From WTJH01 sp049889695 (GTDB taxonomy: Bacteria; Bacteroidota; Bacteroidia; Flavobacteriales; Flavobacteriaceae): a DNA stretch of 64,000 nt. Position 1 is the stretch's first letter. Every line of letters begins with the position of its first letter. Shown here in pieces: positions 24,815 through 33,487 of this stretch. A program made the translations under genes and the position numbers. Location: the NCBI GenBank assembly GCA_049889695.1, contig JBMHCX010000007.1, positions 190,519 through 254,518 on the forward strand, written 5' to 3'. The notes beneath the pieces were generated by a model. The model ran no database searches. It was not told the origin of the DNA and was given only the letters and a program-made list of their open reading frames with translations.

Positions 24815-25891
24815 ATGTTAGAAAAAATTGCCATTGTAAAACAGCGATTCGACGAGGTTTCAGACCTGATTATTCAGCCAGATGTCATTGCCGATCAGAA
24901 GAGATATGTGCAACTGAATAAAGAGTATAAAGACCTGAAAGTAGTCGTCGAAAAAGGAACGGCCTATAAACTTCAGTTAGATAACTTAGAGGAAGCAGAG
25001 ATGCTTCTGAAAGAATCTGATGATCCTGAAATGGCGGAAATGGCAAAGCTTCAAATGGAGGAGGCAAAAGCAATCCTTCCCCAAATGGAAGAAGAAATTA
25101 AGTTTTTATTGATTCCCAAAGACCCTGAAGATGCGAAAAATGTAGTAGTAGAAATTCGCGCGGGGACGGGAGGAGATGAGGCCAGTATATTCGCTGGGGA
25201 TCTCTATCGGATGTATTCAAAATACTGTCAAGACCAAGGATGGCGGGTTAGTCTAATGGATTCCAATGAAGGGACTGCAGGTGGATTTAAGGAAGTCATT
25301 TTTGAAGTTTCTGGAGAAGATGTTTATGGGATACTAAAATACGAGTCTGGGGTTCACCGTGTGCAGCGAGTACCGCAAACGGAAACACAAGGACGTGTAC
25401 ACACTTCTGCAGCCACTGTGATGGTGCTCCCTGAAGCCGAAGAATTTGACGTAGAAATCAATATGAATGATGTTCGGATCGACTATTTCTGTTCTTCTGG
25501 ACCTGGTGGGCAGTCTGTGAACACTACCTATTCAGCGGTCCGATTAACCCACGAGCCCACTGGAATAGTAGCCCAATGCCAGGACGAAAAATCTCAACAT
25601 AAAAATAAGGACAAGGCACTTAAAGTATTGCGATCGCGACTGTATGAAATGGAGCTTCAAAAGAAGTTGCAAGCCGATGCCGAAAAACGAAGTTCGCTGG
25701 TTTCTTCCGGAGACCGATCGGCTAAAATTCGAACTTACAATTATCCGCAGGGAAGAGTCACCGATCATCGAATTGGCCTCACACTATATGATCTACAGAA
25801 TATCATCAATGGTGATATTCAAAAATTAATCGATGAACTGCAGTTATATCAGAACACAGAAAAGTTAAAAGCAGCGGGCGAAGTCATATGA
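24815..25891 (+). CDS. prfA: Peptide chain release factor 1
   Basis: The 358-aa protein has the class-I release factor layout: N-terminal helices, then RAGTGGDEASIFAGDL, the SSGPGGQSVNTT loop with the universal GGQ at about 230, and the RTYNYPQGRVTDHR segment. The shape of these motifs fits RF1 (UAG/UAA) rather than RF2, and no programmed frameshift is present. It overlaps pyrF by 4 bp (ATGA), so the pair is translationally coupled. Confidence 0.96.
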   Translation: MLEKIAIVKQRFDEVSDLIIQPDVIADQKRYVQLNKEYKDLKVVVEKGTAYKLQLDNLEEAEMLLKESDDPEMAEMAKLQMEEAKAILPQMEEEIKFLLIPKDPEDAKNVVVEIRAGTGGDEASIFAGDLYRMYSKYCQDQGWRVSLMDSNEGTAGGFKEVIFEVSGEDVYGILKYESGVHRVQRVPQTETQGRVHTSAATVMVLPEAEEFDVEINMNDVRIDYFCSSGPGGQSVNTTYSAVRLTHEPTGIVAQCQDEKSQHKNKDKALKVLRSRLYEMELQKKLQADAEKRSSLVSSGDRSAKIRTYNYPQGRVTDHRIGLTLYDLQNIINGDIQKLIDELQLYQNTEKLKAAGEVI

Positions 25892-26718
25892 GAAGAGCAG
25901 ACCTCATTCAACAAATTCAGCAAAAACGATCATTTCTTTGTGTTGGCTTAGATATCGATTTGGAAAAGATTCCTGAGCATCTTCAACAAGATGAAGACCC
26001 CCTGTGGTCGTTTGGGAAAGCCATAGTAGATGCCACAGCTCCATACGCTGTCGCATTTAAACCCAATATCGCTTTTTTTGAAACCTATGGGCAAAAAGGA
26101 TGGCAAAGTTTGGAAAAGCTCATGGGCTACATACACCAACACTATCCTGATATTTTTACCATTGCAGATGCGAAAAGAGGAGATATAGGTAACACCGCCA
26201 CTCGCTATGCTAAGGCGTTTTTTGAACAGATGCAGTTCGATTCAATCACCGTTGCTCCTTACATGGGGCGGGATTCTGTGGAGCCTTTTTTGGCTTTCGA
26301 AGAGCGGAATACCATCCTTTTAGGATTAACATCTAATGCTGGAGCACAAGATTTTCAGTACTTGTTGGCCGACGGTCAGCCATTCTATCAGCACGTATTG
26401 CAAAAGTCGATGGAATGGAAAGGTAGTGAAAGACTTATGTATGTCGTCGGAGCCACAAGGGCAGAAGCCTTAGCCGATATTCGTGCAACCGTACCGGATG
26501 CATTTTTATTAGTGCCAGGAGTAGGAGCACAAGGCGGGAGTCTTGAAGATGTAGCCGCCCATGGACTCAATCCTGAGTGTGGACTGTTAGTAAATTCTTC
26601 CCGCGGGATCATTTATGCAGATCATTCCAGAAATTTTGCAGCGGCAGCAGCTGAGAAGGCTGCTGATCTTCAGGCGTCTATGGCCGATCTTTTAGAGAAA
26701 TATGATATCTTTCGTTAA
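25888..26718 (+). CDS. pyrF: Orotidine 5'-phosphate decarboxylase
   Basis: The 276-aa protein belongs to the longer PyrF subfamily: VGLDIDLEKIPEHL at the start, AFKPNIAFFE, and the catalytic IADAKRGDIGNTA loop near residue 92 (Asp and Lys present), ending in VNSSRGIIYA. It makes UMP from OMP in pyrimidine synthesis. It overlaps prfA by 4 bp and the next hydrolase gene by 1 bp. Confidence 0.95.
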   Translation: MRRADLIQQIQQKRSFLCVGLDIDLEKIPEHLQQDEDPLWSFGKAIVDATAPYAVAFKPNIAFFETYGQKGWQSLEKLMGYIHQHYPDIFTIADAKRGDIGNTATRYAKAFFEQMQFDSITVAPYMGRDSVEPFLAFEERNTILLGLTSNAGAQDFQYLLADGQPFYQHVLQKSMEWKGSERLMYVVGATRAEALADIRATVPDAFLLVPGVGAQGGSLEDVAAHGLNPECGLLVNSSRGIIYADHSRNFAAAAAEKAADLQASMADLLEKYDIFR

Positions 26719-27509
26719 TGCTGCATTATTCCGAATTTCCGGCAAAAGAAAATCCTGAGTCCAGTCCTTGGATAACTTTCATTCACGGAGCAGGGGGGAG
26801 TTCCTCTATTTGGTTTAAGCAAATTCGTTATTTCAGTGAGAAGTACAATCTTTTGCTGATCGATTTAAGAGGGCACGGAAATTCTAAAAGTCTAATATTA
26901 AATCCGTTTCAGGCAAAATATACCTTTGAAACCATTACTAACGATATCATTGAGGTACTCGATCATTTAAAGCTTCAAAAATCGCATTTTGTTGGAATTT
27001 CCTTGGGGACGATCCTCATCCGACAATTGGCTCAACAACAACCCGACCGTGTTCAGTCCATGATCATGGGGGGAGCAGTCATGCAGCTGAATCTACGATC
27101 GCGTATTTTGATGCACTTGGGGAATCTGACCAAGTCTGTATTGCCCTATATGTGGATCTACCAGCTCTTTGCATTTATAATTATGCCCAAGAAAAATCAT
27201 CGACAATCTCGATTGTTGTTCGTTCGTGAGGCCAAAAAACTTTACAAAAAAGAATTCCTTCGATGGTATAAACTCACCTCGGAAATTTTACCCAAACTGC
27301 GTGTTTTTCGTCAGGTGGCTATCAATATTCCAACGCTCTATATCATGGGCGAACAGGATTATATGTTCTTGTCGTCTGTCCGCGATATTGTTCGGCAGCA
27401 CCAAGGCACATCACTTTTGGTAATTCCCAATTGTGGGCACGTGGTTAACGTAGAAAAGCCCGATGCATTTAATCAGGGGATGTTCAGGTTTTTAGAGTCA
27501 CTTAGGTGA
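26718..27509 (+). CDS. Alpha/beta hydrolase
   Basis: The 263-aa protein has the alpha/beta-hydrolase fold: FIHGAGGSSSIW (oxyanion region), DLRGHGNS, the nucleophile elbow GISLGT (Ser near 95), late MGEQDYMFL (acid) and IPNCGHVVNVEKP (His). Substrate unknown; the CoA-ester or small-ester hydrolase type is possible. Start ATG overlaps the pyrF stop by one base; the gene converges with purU with an 8-bp overlap of stop codons. Confidence 0.88.
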   Translation: MLHYSEFPAKENPESSPWITFIHGAGGSSSIWFKQIRYFSEKYNLLLIDLRGHGNSKSLILNPFQAKYTFETITNDIIEVLDHLKLQKSHFVGISLGTILIRQLAQQQPDRVQSMIMGGAVMQLNLRSRILMHLGNLTKSVLPYMWIYQLFAFIIMPKKNHRQSRLLFVREAKKLYKKEFLRWYKLTSEILPKLRVFRQVAINIPTLYIMGEQDYMFLSSVRDIVRQHQGTSLLVIPNCGHVVNVEKPDAFNQGMFRFLESLR

Positions 27510-28362
27510 ACACTACTGTTTTATTATTCATGACCAATACCTTGCGCTTGATGTGAAGTTCAACAGCACGCATCAGGACTAATCTTTCGAGGTCTCTACC
27601 CAAGCGAATAAAATCTTGGACTTCATGGGTGTGCGACACACGTACTACATCTTGTTCAATAATGGGGCCAGCATCCAGTTCCTCTGTGACATAATGACTT
27701 GTTGCGCCGATAATTTTCACTCCTCTGTCGTAGGCCGTATGATAAGGCTTTGCTCCTGGAAATGCGGGCAGGAATGAGTGGTGAATATTGATGATTTTTG
27801 AGGGGTATTGCTCAATAACATCCGGATGTATGATTTGCATGTAGCGGGCTAAAACCACAAAATCTACCTGATGCTCGGATAGGATTTCTAGCTGTTGTTT
27901 TGCTGCTTTTTGCTTGTCTTTTGGATCAACGGCAACATGTATGAACGGAATTTTAAACTGATCGGCGATAAATTTTAAATCTTGATGATTGCTTAAAATA
28001 AAAGGGATTTCACAGTTTAACTTTCCGGATTGCTGCAAGGCTAACAAGTCGTACAGGCAATGATCGTATTTCGACACAAATACGGCCATTTTTGGCTTTT
28101 TCGATTGTTCGTAGAACGAAATTTGCATCTGATATTTCCGTCCCAACTGAGCATTTATTCCTTCTTTAAAGCCGCTCCAAAAGAAATTTGCATGATCGAA
28201 AGCTACTTCTACCCGCATAAAAAAATGATTATGCGTACGATCCACATACTGATCGATATATTCGATATTCCCTTTAGCTTTGTGAATATAATCGGTTACT
28301 TCTGCAATGATCCCTTTTTGGTCAGGGCAATGAATGAGTAAGGTATATCTGCGTATTTCCAT
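27502..28362 (-). CDS. purU: Formyltetrahydrofolate deformylase
   Basis: The 286-aa protein has an N-terminal ACT domain (YTLLIHCPDQKGIIAEVT) and a formyl-transferase domain (about 90-286) with VVLARYMQI, INIHHSFLPAFPGAKPYH (catalytic His) and GATSHYVTEELDAGPII (catalytic Asp). It hydrolyses 10-formyl-THF to THF and formate, feeding PurT or balancing one-carbon units. Its ATG overlaps the stop of the amidohydrolase gene by one base, so they are co-transcribed, though no functional link is obvious. Confidence 0.95.
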   Translation of the reverse strand: MEIRRYTLLIHCPDQKGIIAEVTDYIHKAKGNIEYIDQYVDRTHNHFFMRVEVAFDHANFFWSGFKEGINAQLGRKYQMQISFYEQSKKPKMAVFVSKYDHCLYDLLALQQSGKLNCEIPFILSNHQDLKFIADQFKIPFIHVAVDPKDKQKAAKQQLEILSEHQVDFVVLARYMQIIHPDVIEQYPSKIINIHHSFLPAFPGAKPYHTAYDRGVKIIGATSHYVTEELDAGPIIEQDVVRVSHTHEVQDFIRLGRDLERLVLMRAVELHIKRKVLVMNNKTVVFT

Positions 28363-29948
28363 TATTCTTGTATTCCTGGCTGGAGCAATTTAAACTTCTT
28401 TAAAGCTTTTTGTTCTTGGACCATTTCGCGCACCTCTTGAAGCAACTGTTTCGCATCGTAGATGACGCCATTTGAGATGGTGTATTTCACACCGCCTACT
28501 CGGACAATTTCATTGTCATCGGTTAGTTTAATCGCTCCTGTACCGTAGAGTGCTTTGAGGTTGAGGAGTGGATTTTCTTCCATGAGAATCAGATCGGCCT
28601 GCTTTCCAACGGCTATAGTCCCTATAGCGTCGTCTAATCCCAATGCCTCAGCACCGTTGAGTGTCGCTGCTCGGATGACTTCCAATGGGTGAAATCCTGC
28701 TTCGCGGAGTAATTCTAATTCGCGTATATATGCAAAACCATACAGTTGGAAAATATAGCCAGAGTCAGATCCTGCGGTAACCCTGCCTCCTCTATTTTTG
28801 TATTCATTGACGAAGGTCATCCAGAGTTTATAGTTCTCTTTCCATTTGATTTCTTGTTCGGTTCCCCAGTAATGCCAATAGGAACCGTGCGAAATTTTAC
28901 TGGGCTGAAAAAATAGCCAGAGGGAAGGGAGGGTGTATTCTTCATGCCATTCTGCTCGACGGGCTCTGTGAAGGTCACGACTGGCTTCGTAGATATTGAA
29001 GGTAGGATCGATGGTAAAGTCAAGAGCGATCAATTCATTCATCACGGCATTCCAATGGTCAGAAAAAGGAGGGGCAGCTTGTTGCCAAAGTTCTCCAGCT
29101 GCTTCAAATCGGTGTTGTTCATTGTTGTAGTTGTAATTGAGGGGATAGTTTTGAACAGTCCGGTCTTCGAACAAGGCTTCTGGCAGTCCATACCAGTGTT
29201 CCATGGTTGTTAGTCCGGCTCTTGCTGAATGAAGTACATTCCAGCGGGCAACGCTCAATTGTGCGTGATGACAAGCCGATCCTTTCCCTAATTTTTTGTT
29301 TTCTTCTAAGGCAGCTTTCATGATGGCTGGGCGAGCGCCAAAGAATTTTATACCATCCGCCCCATTTTTAGCATTTTGTCTCACCCAGGCTCGGGCTTCT
29401 TCTGGAGAGTTGATCCCGTCTCTTGCTCCTTCTCCAAAACCTGTATAGGCGATAATTCTGGGGGCAATTATTTCATTTTTTTCACTTCTTTGCTTGAGGT
29501 CCAACGCATAAGAAAGTCCTCTACCACTGGGTTCGCGAATGGTGGTAATTCCGTGTGCTAACCACAGCCGGAATACATATTCCCAATCGGCTCCTTGAGC
29601 TTTTCCTCCAATATGACCGTGCATATCGATAAAGCCAGGGAGGACAAAGTTTCCTTCAGCAAAGATTTCTTTTCCTCCTGCTTTTAACTGGGGTCTGCGC
29701 TTGGGGTTAATTTCTACTCCGGGATAACCGACAGTGACGATTCTTTTTATTTTATCGTTTTCGATTACTATATCCACTGGACCACGAGGTGGTGCTCCAT
29801 TTCCGTTAATCAGGGTTACCCCGCGAATAATGAGTTGAGAAAATGGCCCCTCAGCAGCCTTGGAATTTTGTCCGGATAGTTGGGGGGTACTCATCAAAAA
29901 CAATAGGACAAATAGCTGTTGAAGTTGGATGTTGAAATATTTAACCAT
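28362..29948 (-). CDS. Exported amidohydrolase (imidazolonepropionase/prolidase-like)
   Basis: The frame is open to 30032, but the region beyond 29948 contains the terminator of the porin gene; ATG 29948 gives 528 aa with a signal sequence ending LSGQ. Features of the metal-dependent amidohydrolase superfamily: GFIDMHGHIGG (HxH metal site), ITTIREPSG, HHAQLSVARW, VTAGSDSGY (late Asp) and a C-terminal GTIAVGKQADLILMEENP. Probably acts on a cyclic amide, peptide or imide in the periplasm; substrate unassigned. Upstream of purU in the same transcription unit. Confidence 0.9.
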   Translation of the reverse strand: MVKYFNIQLQQLFVLLFLMSTPQLSGQNSKAAEGPFSQLIIRGVTLINGNGAPPRGPVDIVIENDKIKRIVTVGYPGVEINPKRRPQLKAGGKEIFAEGNFVLPGFIDMHGHIGGKAQGADWEYVFRLWLAHGITTIREPSGRGLSYALDLKQRSEKNEIIAPRIIAYTGFGEGARDGINSPEEARAWVRQNAKNGADGIKFFGARPAIMKAALEENKKLGKGSACHHAQLSVARWNVLHSARAGLTTMEHWYGLPEALFEDRTVQNYPLNYNYNNEQHRFEAAGELWQQAAPPFSDHWNAVMNELIALDFTIDPTFNIYEASRDLHRARRAEWHEEYTLPSLWLFFQPSKISHGSYWHYWGTEQEIKWKENYKLWMTFVNEYKNRGGRVTAGSDSGYIFQLYGFAYIRELELLREAGFHPLEVIRAATLNGAEALGLDDAIGTIAVGKQADLILMEENPLLNLKALYGTGAIKLTDDNEIVRVGGVKYTISNGVIYDAKQLLQEVREMVQEQKALKKFKLLQPGIQE

Positions 29949-29953
29949 GGTAT

Positions 29954-29986
29954 AAAAAAAAACTCCGATAAAGATCGGAGTTTTTT
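29954..29986 (-). terminator. Terminator of the glnK-amtB-porin operon
   Basis: Perfect 9-bp stem (29961-29969 with 29974-29982) extended by A/T flanks, 4-nt loop; the minus strand ends in a run of nine T. It lies 18 bp past the porin stop codon. Confidence 0.88.
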
Positions 29987-30003
29987 CAAACAAAGAACAA
30001 AAA

Positions 30004-31023
30004 TTAAAAAGCGTATACCGCTGCCAAAACAAAGGAGGCTAAGTTTTTGGAAGCTTCTTCGCCCACAAAGATTTCTTCAGATGCGCTATCTAAGCGAATT
30101 TCTGGTTTAAGGGTTAGGTTTCCTTGGGTGTAGTTTCCTGTGAGGGTTAAGGATAAGTTGTCGGCATCGCCAGTATTTACTAGAGCGCCAAAGCCATCAG
30201 TTTCGCTAAAGAACTCTCCTCTTAGACCGATGCTAAAGGAATCCGAAGTGCTGAGCTGAGGGTATAGAGCAACACCCGCAAAGCCTTGGTCATCTGTAAC
30301 GGATGCAGATGTGGCATTAATACCTAGAAAAAATGAATCACTTAAGTCAAAACCACCGGTATAGTCGATTTGGCTATAACCCATACCTGCTAAATAGTTC
30401 AGGTATTGACCTTTGTACCCTAGTTGGATTCCAGTCATGTACTTATCCACCGGGTTAGACTCAGTTACATCTGTAGGATTCATTAAGCCGATCATCAATG
30501 ACCAATCGTTTCCTAAATCCCAGTCGGCTTTTATTCCCGTGTGAGAAAACGGCCCGTAAGAAAACATATAGGAGGTAGAGTAATTGAAGTTTGCTGCTGG
30601 AGAAATAACTTCATAGCCTAAAAACGTATTGAAGTTTCCTAGGGTCAGGGTCAACTTGTCGGATACATTGATATAAGCGTATAGCTGATTGACAATGTTA
30701 GACGAGCCTGTAGATCCAAAAACGGCATCTGCACCACGAGGTCCAAAGACTAAATCTGCAACAAACCCCACTTTCTCTCCCTCGTAGGAGGCAACGATAT
30801 TTGCCATACCGATCGCAAAGCCGGGAGCATTGGCAAATGAAGTACCAGGAGCCAAGCTCTGCGTCTCATTAAAGTTATAGCGGAAATATGTGTCTACCGT
30901 TCCGGAGAATTCGAAACTTGGCGTTTCCTCCGCAGTAGTTTCAGTTGACGTTTCGACTTCTTGTGCCCACAGCGTAGGGGTAGCAAATGCAAGGGCAATC
31001 CATAGAGATTTAAATTTTTTCAT
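30004..31023 (-). CDS. Outer-membrane porin of BBP2/OmpL type
   Basis: The 339-aa protein has a signal peptide ending LWAQ and a beta-barrel pattern throughout: FEFSGTVDTYFRYNFN, VADLVFGPRG, LTLGNFNTFLGYEVISPAAN and a C-terminal aromatic residue (AVYAF), the usual outer-membrane insertion signal. This fits the putative porin family BBP2 (PF07642). It lies 28 bp downstream of amtB copy 2 on the same strand and ahead of a strong terminator, so it belongs to the glnK-amtB operon. A role in letting ammonium or small nitrogen compounds cross the outer membrane is inferred from position. Confidence 0.85.
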   Translation of the reverse strand: MKKFKSLWIALAFATPTLWAQEVETSTETTAEETPSFEFSGTVDTYFRYNFNETQSLAPGTSFANAPGFAIGMANIVASYEGEKVGFVADLVFGPRGADAVFGSTGSSNIVNQLYAYINVSDKLTLTLGNFNTFLGYEVISPAANFNYSTSYMFSYGPFSHTGIKADWDLGNDWSLMIGLMNPTDVTESNPVDKYMTGIQLGYKGQYLNYLAGMGYSQIDYTGGFDLSDSFFLGINATSASVTDDQGFAGVALYPQLSTSDSFSIGLRGEFFSETDGFGALVNTGDADNLSLTLTGNYTQGNLTLKPEIRLDSASEEIFVGEEASKNLASFVLAAVYAF

Positions 31024-31051
31024 AATAAATATAGTTTTGTAAGTGATTGTT

Positions 31052-32290
31052 TTAGTGTTGGTTCATTCGAAAGTCTGCATAGGCATCCATTCCGTGTTCT
31101 GCGAGGTCTAGTCCTTTTAATTCTTCTTCTTTGTGAACGCGAAGTCCCATTGTTTTTTTGATAACAATCAGGAAAATAAAGGAGGTGACAACCGATGTGA
31201 GCCCTACAATACCAACTCCTGCAAGTTGTATTAGAAATTGCTCAAATCCGGCCATAGCGCCGAAGATACCTACAGCGAGTGTCCCCCAAATTCCACAGAT
31301 GAGGTGAACGGCAACAGCCCCGACAGGATCGTCTAGTTTGAGACGGTCAATGAATGCCACCCCTAATACGATAATTACGCCTGAGATAGCGCCAATTGCT
31401 AAAGCATCTAGATAGCCCATTTGGTCTGCTCCGGCAGTAATTCCCACAAGTCCACCTAAAACACCATTCATAAACATGGTAAGGTCGTAGTTTTTGTAAA
31501 GGATATTGGAGAATAGAGCTGCCGACATTCCCCCTGCTGCCGCAGCCAAGGAAGTGGTCACAAGCGTTAGCGATGTTAAAGCGGGGTCGGCCGAGAGAAC
31601 GGAACCACCGTTAAAGCCAAACCATCCGAGCCAAAGAATCATCACGCCAGCTGCTGCTAGGGGGATGTTGTGCCCAGGAAGGGCCTGTGGTTTTCCCTCT
31701 TTGGAGAATTTTCCATAGCGAGCTCCGAGGAGTGCAATAGCGACAAGCGCAGCCCAACCTCCTACAGAGTGTACCAAAGTAGAACCGGCGAAATCATAAA
31801 ATCCTAGCTGATCCAAAAATCCACCACCCCATTTCCAAGAGCCTACGATTGGGTATACTAGCCCGACATAAAGAATGGAAAAAATCATGAAAGAGTTGAG
31901 TTTTATACGCTCGGCAACCGCACCGGAAACGATGGTTGCAGCTGTTGCCGCAAACATTCCTTGAAAGAGAAAATCGGTCCACCATGTATATCCGCCATCG
32001 GCATAAGCAGCTGTCATTCCATTTTCAGGAGGGGCAATTCCAAAGCCTGCAAATTTTAAAATTCCTAATGCTCCATCTTCAAATCCAGGATACATCAGGT
32101 TGAACCCCCCTATACAGTAGACCACCAATCCCATGGTGATGATAAAGAAATTTTTGAAAAGTATATTGATCGTATTTTTTTGGCGGGTAAGCCCGATTTC
32201 TAAAAAAGAAAATCCTAAGTGCATAAAAAATACGAGAGCCGTACAGATCATCATCCATACGTTATTTGCCGTGAGTAATGCTTGTTCCAT
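31052..32290 (-). CDS. amtB: Ammonium transporter AmtB (copy 2)
   Basis: The 412-aa protein shows the same landmarks as copy 1: VYCIGGFNLMYPG, AGSTLVHSVGG, WLGWFGFNGGS, VGAVAVHLICGIWGT and a GLDLAEHGMDAY C-terminal tail for PII docking. Sequence is clearly diverged from copy 1, so this is not a recent duplication. Order here is glnK-amtB-porin, the reverse of copy 1 (amtB-glnK). Confidence 0.95.
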   Translation of the reverse strand: MEQALLTANNVWMMICTALVFFMHLGFSFLEIGLTRQKNTINILFKNFFIITMGLVVYCIGGFNLMYPGFEDGALGILKFAGFGIAPPENGMTAAYADGGYTWWTDFLFQGMFAATAATIVSGAVAERIKLNSFMIFSILYVGLVYPIVGSWKWGGGFLDQLGFYDFAGSTLVHSVGGWAALVAIALLGARYGKFSKEGKPQALPGHNIPLAAAGVMILWLGWFGFNGGSVLSADPALTSLTLVTTSLAAAAGGMSAALFSNILYKNYDLTMFMNGVLGGLVGITAGADQMGYLDALAIGAISGVIIVLGVAFIDRLKLDDPVGAVAVHLICGIWGTLAVGIFGAMAGFEQFLIQLAGVGIVGLTSVVTSFIFLIVIKKTMGLRVHKEEELKGLDLAEHGMDAYADFRMNQH

Positions 32291-32312
32291 TTTGTAAGTA
32301 TTTAAGTTGAAT

Positions 32313-32651
32313 TTAGTTGAGGGAATCGCTTCCTTTTTCTCCTGTTCGAATTCTGTACGCTTCTTCTACTGGCAGGATAAAAACCTTTCCATCGCCAACC
32401 TTATCTGTCGAAGCTGATTGAAGAATGGCATCCACTGTTCGTTCCACAAAAGAGTCTGAGACGATGATGGATAGAAATCTTCTTTGGATTTCAGAAGTAC
32501 TGTAGCTGATACCTCTATATACATGTCCTTGTTTTTCGTTACCAATACCGGTAACATCCCAATAGCTAAAGAAATTTACTTCTACAGCGTGTAGGGCTTC
32601 TACTACTTGTTCGAATTTAGATTTTCGAATAATCGCTTCAATTTTTTTCAT
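32313..32651 (-). CDS. glnK: P-II family nitrogen regulatory protein (copy 2)
   Basis: 112 aa from ATG 32651; the frame also opens 8 codons earlier (32675), but the other copy aligns from MKKIEAIIRK, and the -7 box at 32673-32680 would lie over the earlier start. The T-loop is identical to copy 1 (RGISYSTSEIQRR), with differences in the first helix and the segment before GDGKVFILPVEE. First gene of the glnK-amtB-porin operon; it precedes amtB by 22 bp. The two PII proteins could form mixed trimers. Confidence 0.93.
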   Translation of the reverse strand: MKKIEAIIRKSKFEQVVEALHAVEVNFFSYWDVTGIGNEKQGHVYRGISYSTSEIQRRFLSIIVSDSFVERTVDAILQSASTDKVGDGKVFILPVEEAYRIRTGEKGSDSLN

Positions 32652-32672
32652 GATTGATGATTTTATTTGACA

Positions 32673-32680
32673 CAAACATA
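32673..32680 (-). promoter_or_regulatory. -7 box TATGTTTG of the glnK-amtB-porin operon
   Basis: Exact TAnnTTTG on the minus strand, 21 nt before the glnK ATG. Just upstream (32695-32716) lies an imperfect inverted repeat CACC..TAT / ATA..GGGGTG that could be an operator. Confidence 0.5.
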
Positions 32681-32746
32681 TATTAAAAAAACATCACCTA
32701 TCTAAAAATAGGGGTGTATCTATATATTTTTATTAAATAAACAAAA

Positions 32747-32777
32747 TGACCCCCTAAAAATTAGGGGGTCAAAAAAA
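32747..32777 (-). terminator. Terminator of crcB
   Basis: Perfect 11-bp stem (32747-32757 with 32761-32771), 3-nt loop. The minus strand continues TTTTGTTTATTT. It lies 29 bp past the crcB stop codon and insulates crcB from the glnK promoter. Confidence 0.8.
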
Positions 32778-32799
32778 TAAAAGTAAAATTTCGTTGTCT

Positions 32800-33171
32800 T
32801 TAGGCTTTAAATCCTATCCAGCGTCCCAGCCATAAGCATATTCCACCCAGTAGGAATGAAATAGCCGAATAGAGAACAAAAGCGATCCATTTCTGAAAAT
32901 CGAGCATTTGCACATTTTCAGAGATAAAACTCGAAAAGGTGGTAAGGCCACCACAAAAACCTAGCCCGAAAAAAAGCATCAGGTTTTCTGGGCTCGAAAA
33001 ATTTTTAGGGATCCAACTATTTAAGAAACCGATCAGTAAGCAACCAATTATGTTGGCTGTAAAAGTTGCCCAAGGAAAATCTAAGGGGGAATGAATGCTT
33101 TCGCGCAGTAGCCAACGCAGTCCGGCACCCAATCCTCCTCCTATAAAAACAAGTGTGAATTGGTATATCAT
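32800..33171 (-). CDS. crcB: Fluoride channel CrcB (Fluc)
   Basis: 123 aa with four membrane segments. The family motifs are intact: GGGLGAGLRWLL, ANIIGCLLIGFL (with the pore Asn) and GFCGGLTTFSSF. Fluc dimers export fluoride. Only one crcB is present, so it must be the dual-topology homodimer form. I see no fluoride riboswitch in the short upstream gap. Confidence 0.93.
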   Translation of the reverse strand: MIYQFTLVFIGGGLGAGLRWLLRESIHSPLDFPWATFTANIIGCLLIGFLNSWIPKNFSSPENLMLFFGLGFCGGLTTFSSFISENVQMLDFQKWIAFVLYSAISFLLGGICLWLGRWIGFKA

Positions 33172-33216
33172 TAATCAAGAATTTGTAACAGATAAATAGC
33201 CGAGAGGTCGAACGCC

Positions 33217-33402
33217 TTAATGGGTCAGAAATTTCATGCCCAAAAGAATCAGAAAAGCGACCAAGAATCCTAGTAGGATCTTATAGCTGCCTCGGAAATA
33301 GGTGGGTTGTTTTTTTCTATCGATCGCATACATATATACAATGACTGCTGTGAAGCTGATAAAGAACAATATTCCAAATATGAGTTGACCTTTCGAAAAC
33401 AT
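33217..33402 (-). CDS. Small two-segment membrane protein, 61 aa
   Basis: Two hydrophobic helices (about 6-24 and 43-59) with a basic loop DRKKQPTYFRGSYK between them. No family recognised, but small proteins of this shape next to crcB are frequent in flavobacteria. Its TATTTTTG box lies only 4 bp before the ATG, suggesting a leaderless transcript; crcB follows 45 bp downstream and may be co-transcribed. Confidence 0.7.
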   Translation of the reverse strand: MFSKGQLIFGILFFISFTAVIVYMYAIDRKKQPTYFRGSYKILLGFLVAFLILLGMKFLTH

Positions 33403-33406
33403 AGGC

Positions 33407-33414
33407 CAAAAATA
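33407..33414 (-). promoter_or_regulatory. -7 box TATTTTTG of the small membrane protein gene
   Basis: Exact TAnnTTTG on the minus strand, ending 4 nt before the ATG at 33402; transcription would begin at or within the start codon. Confidence 0.4.
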
Positions 33415-33454
33415 AAATTTTTGATCGGAATTCAGTCGGACTATTCATCTTTGT

Positions 33455-33462
33455 TAGTTTTG
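33455..33462 (+). promoter_or_regulatory. -7 box TAGTTTTG for the MazG-like gene
   Basis: Exact TAnnTTTG match 25 nt before the ATG at 33488. Confidence 0.45.
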
Positions 33463-33487
33463 TGAAACGTCCATAAAAAACAGATAT

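Noticed and set aside
29949..30032. In-frame extension of the amidohydrolase
   Set aside because: It crosses the terminator of the porin gene; the shorter start gives a clean signal peptide.
33172..33216. Fluoride riboswitch upstream of crcB
   Set aside because: The gap is only 45 bp and lacks the expected stem and pseudoknot elements.
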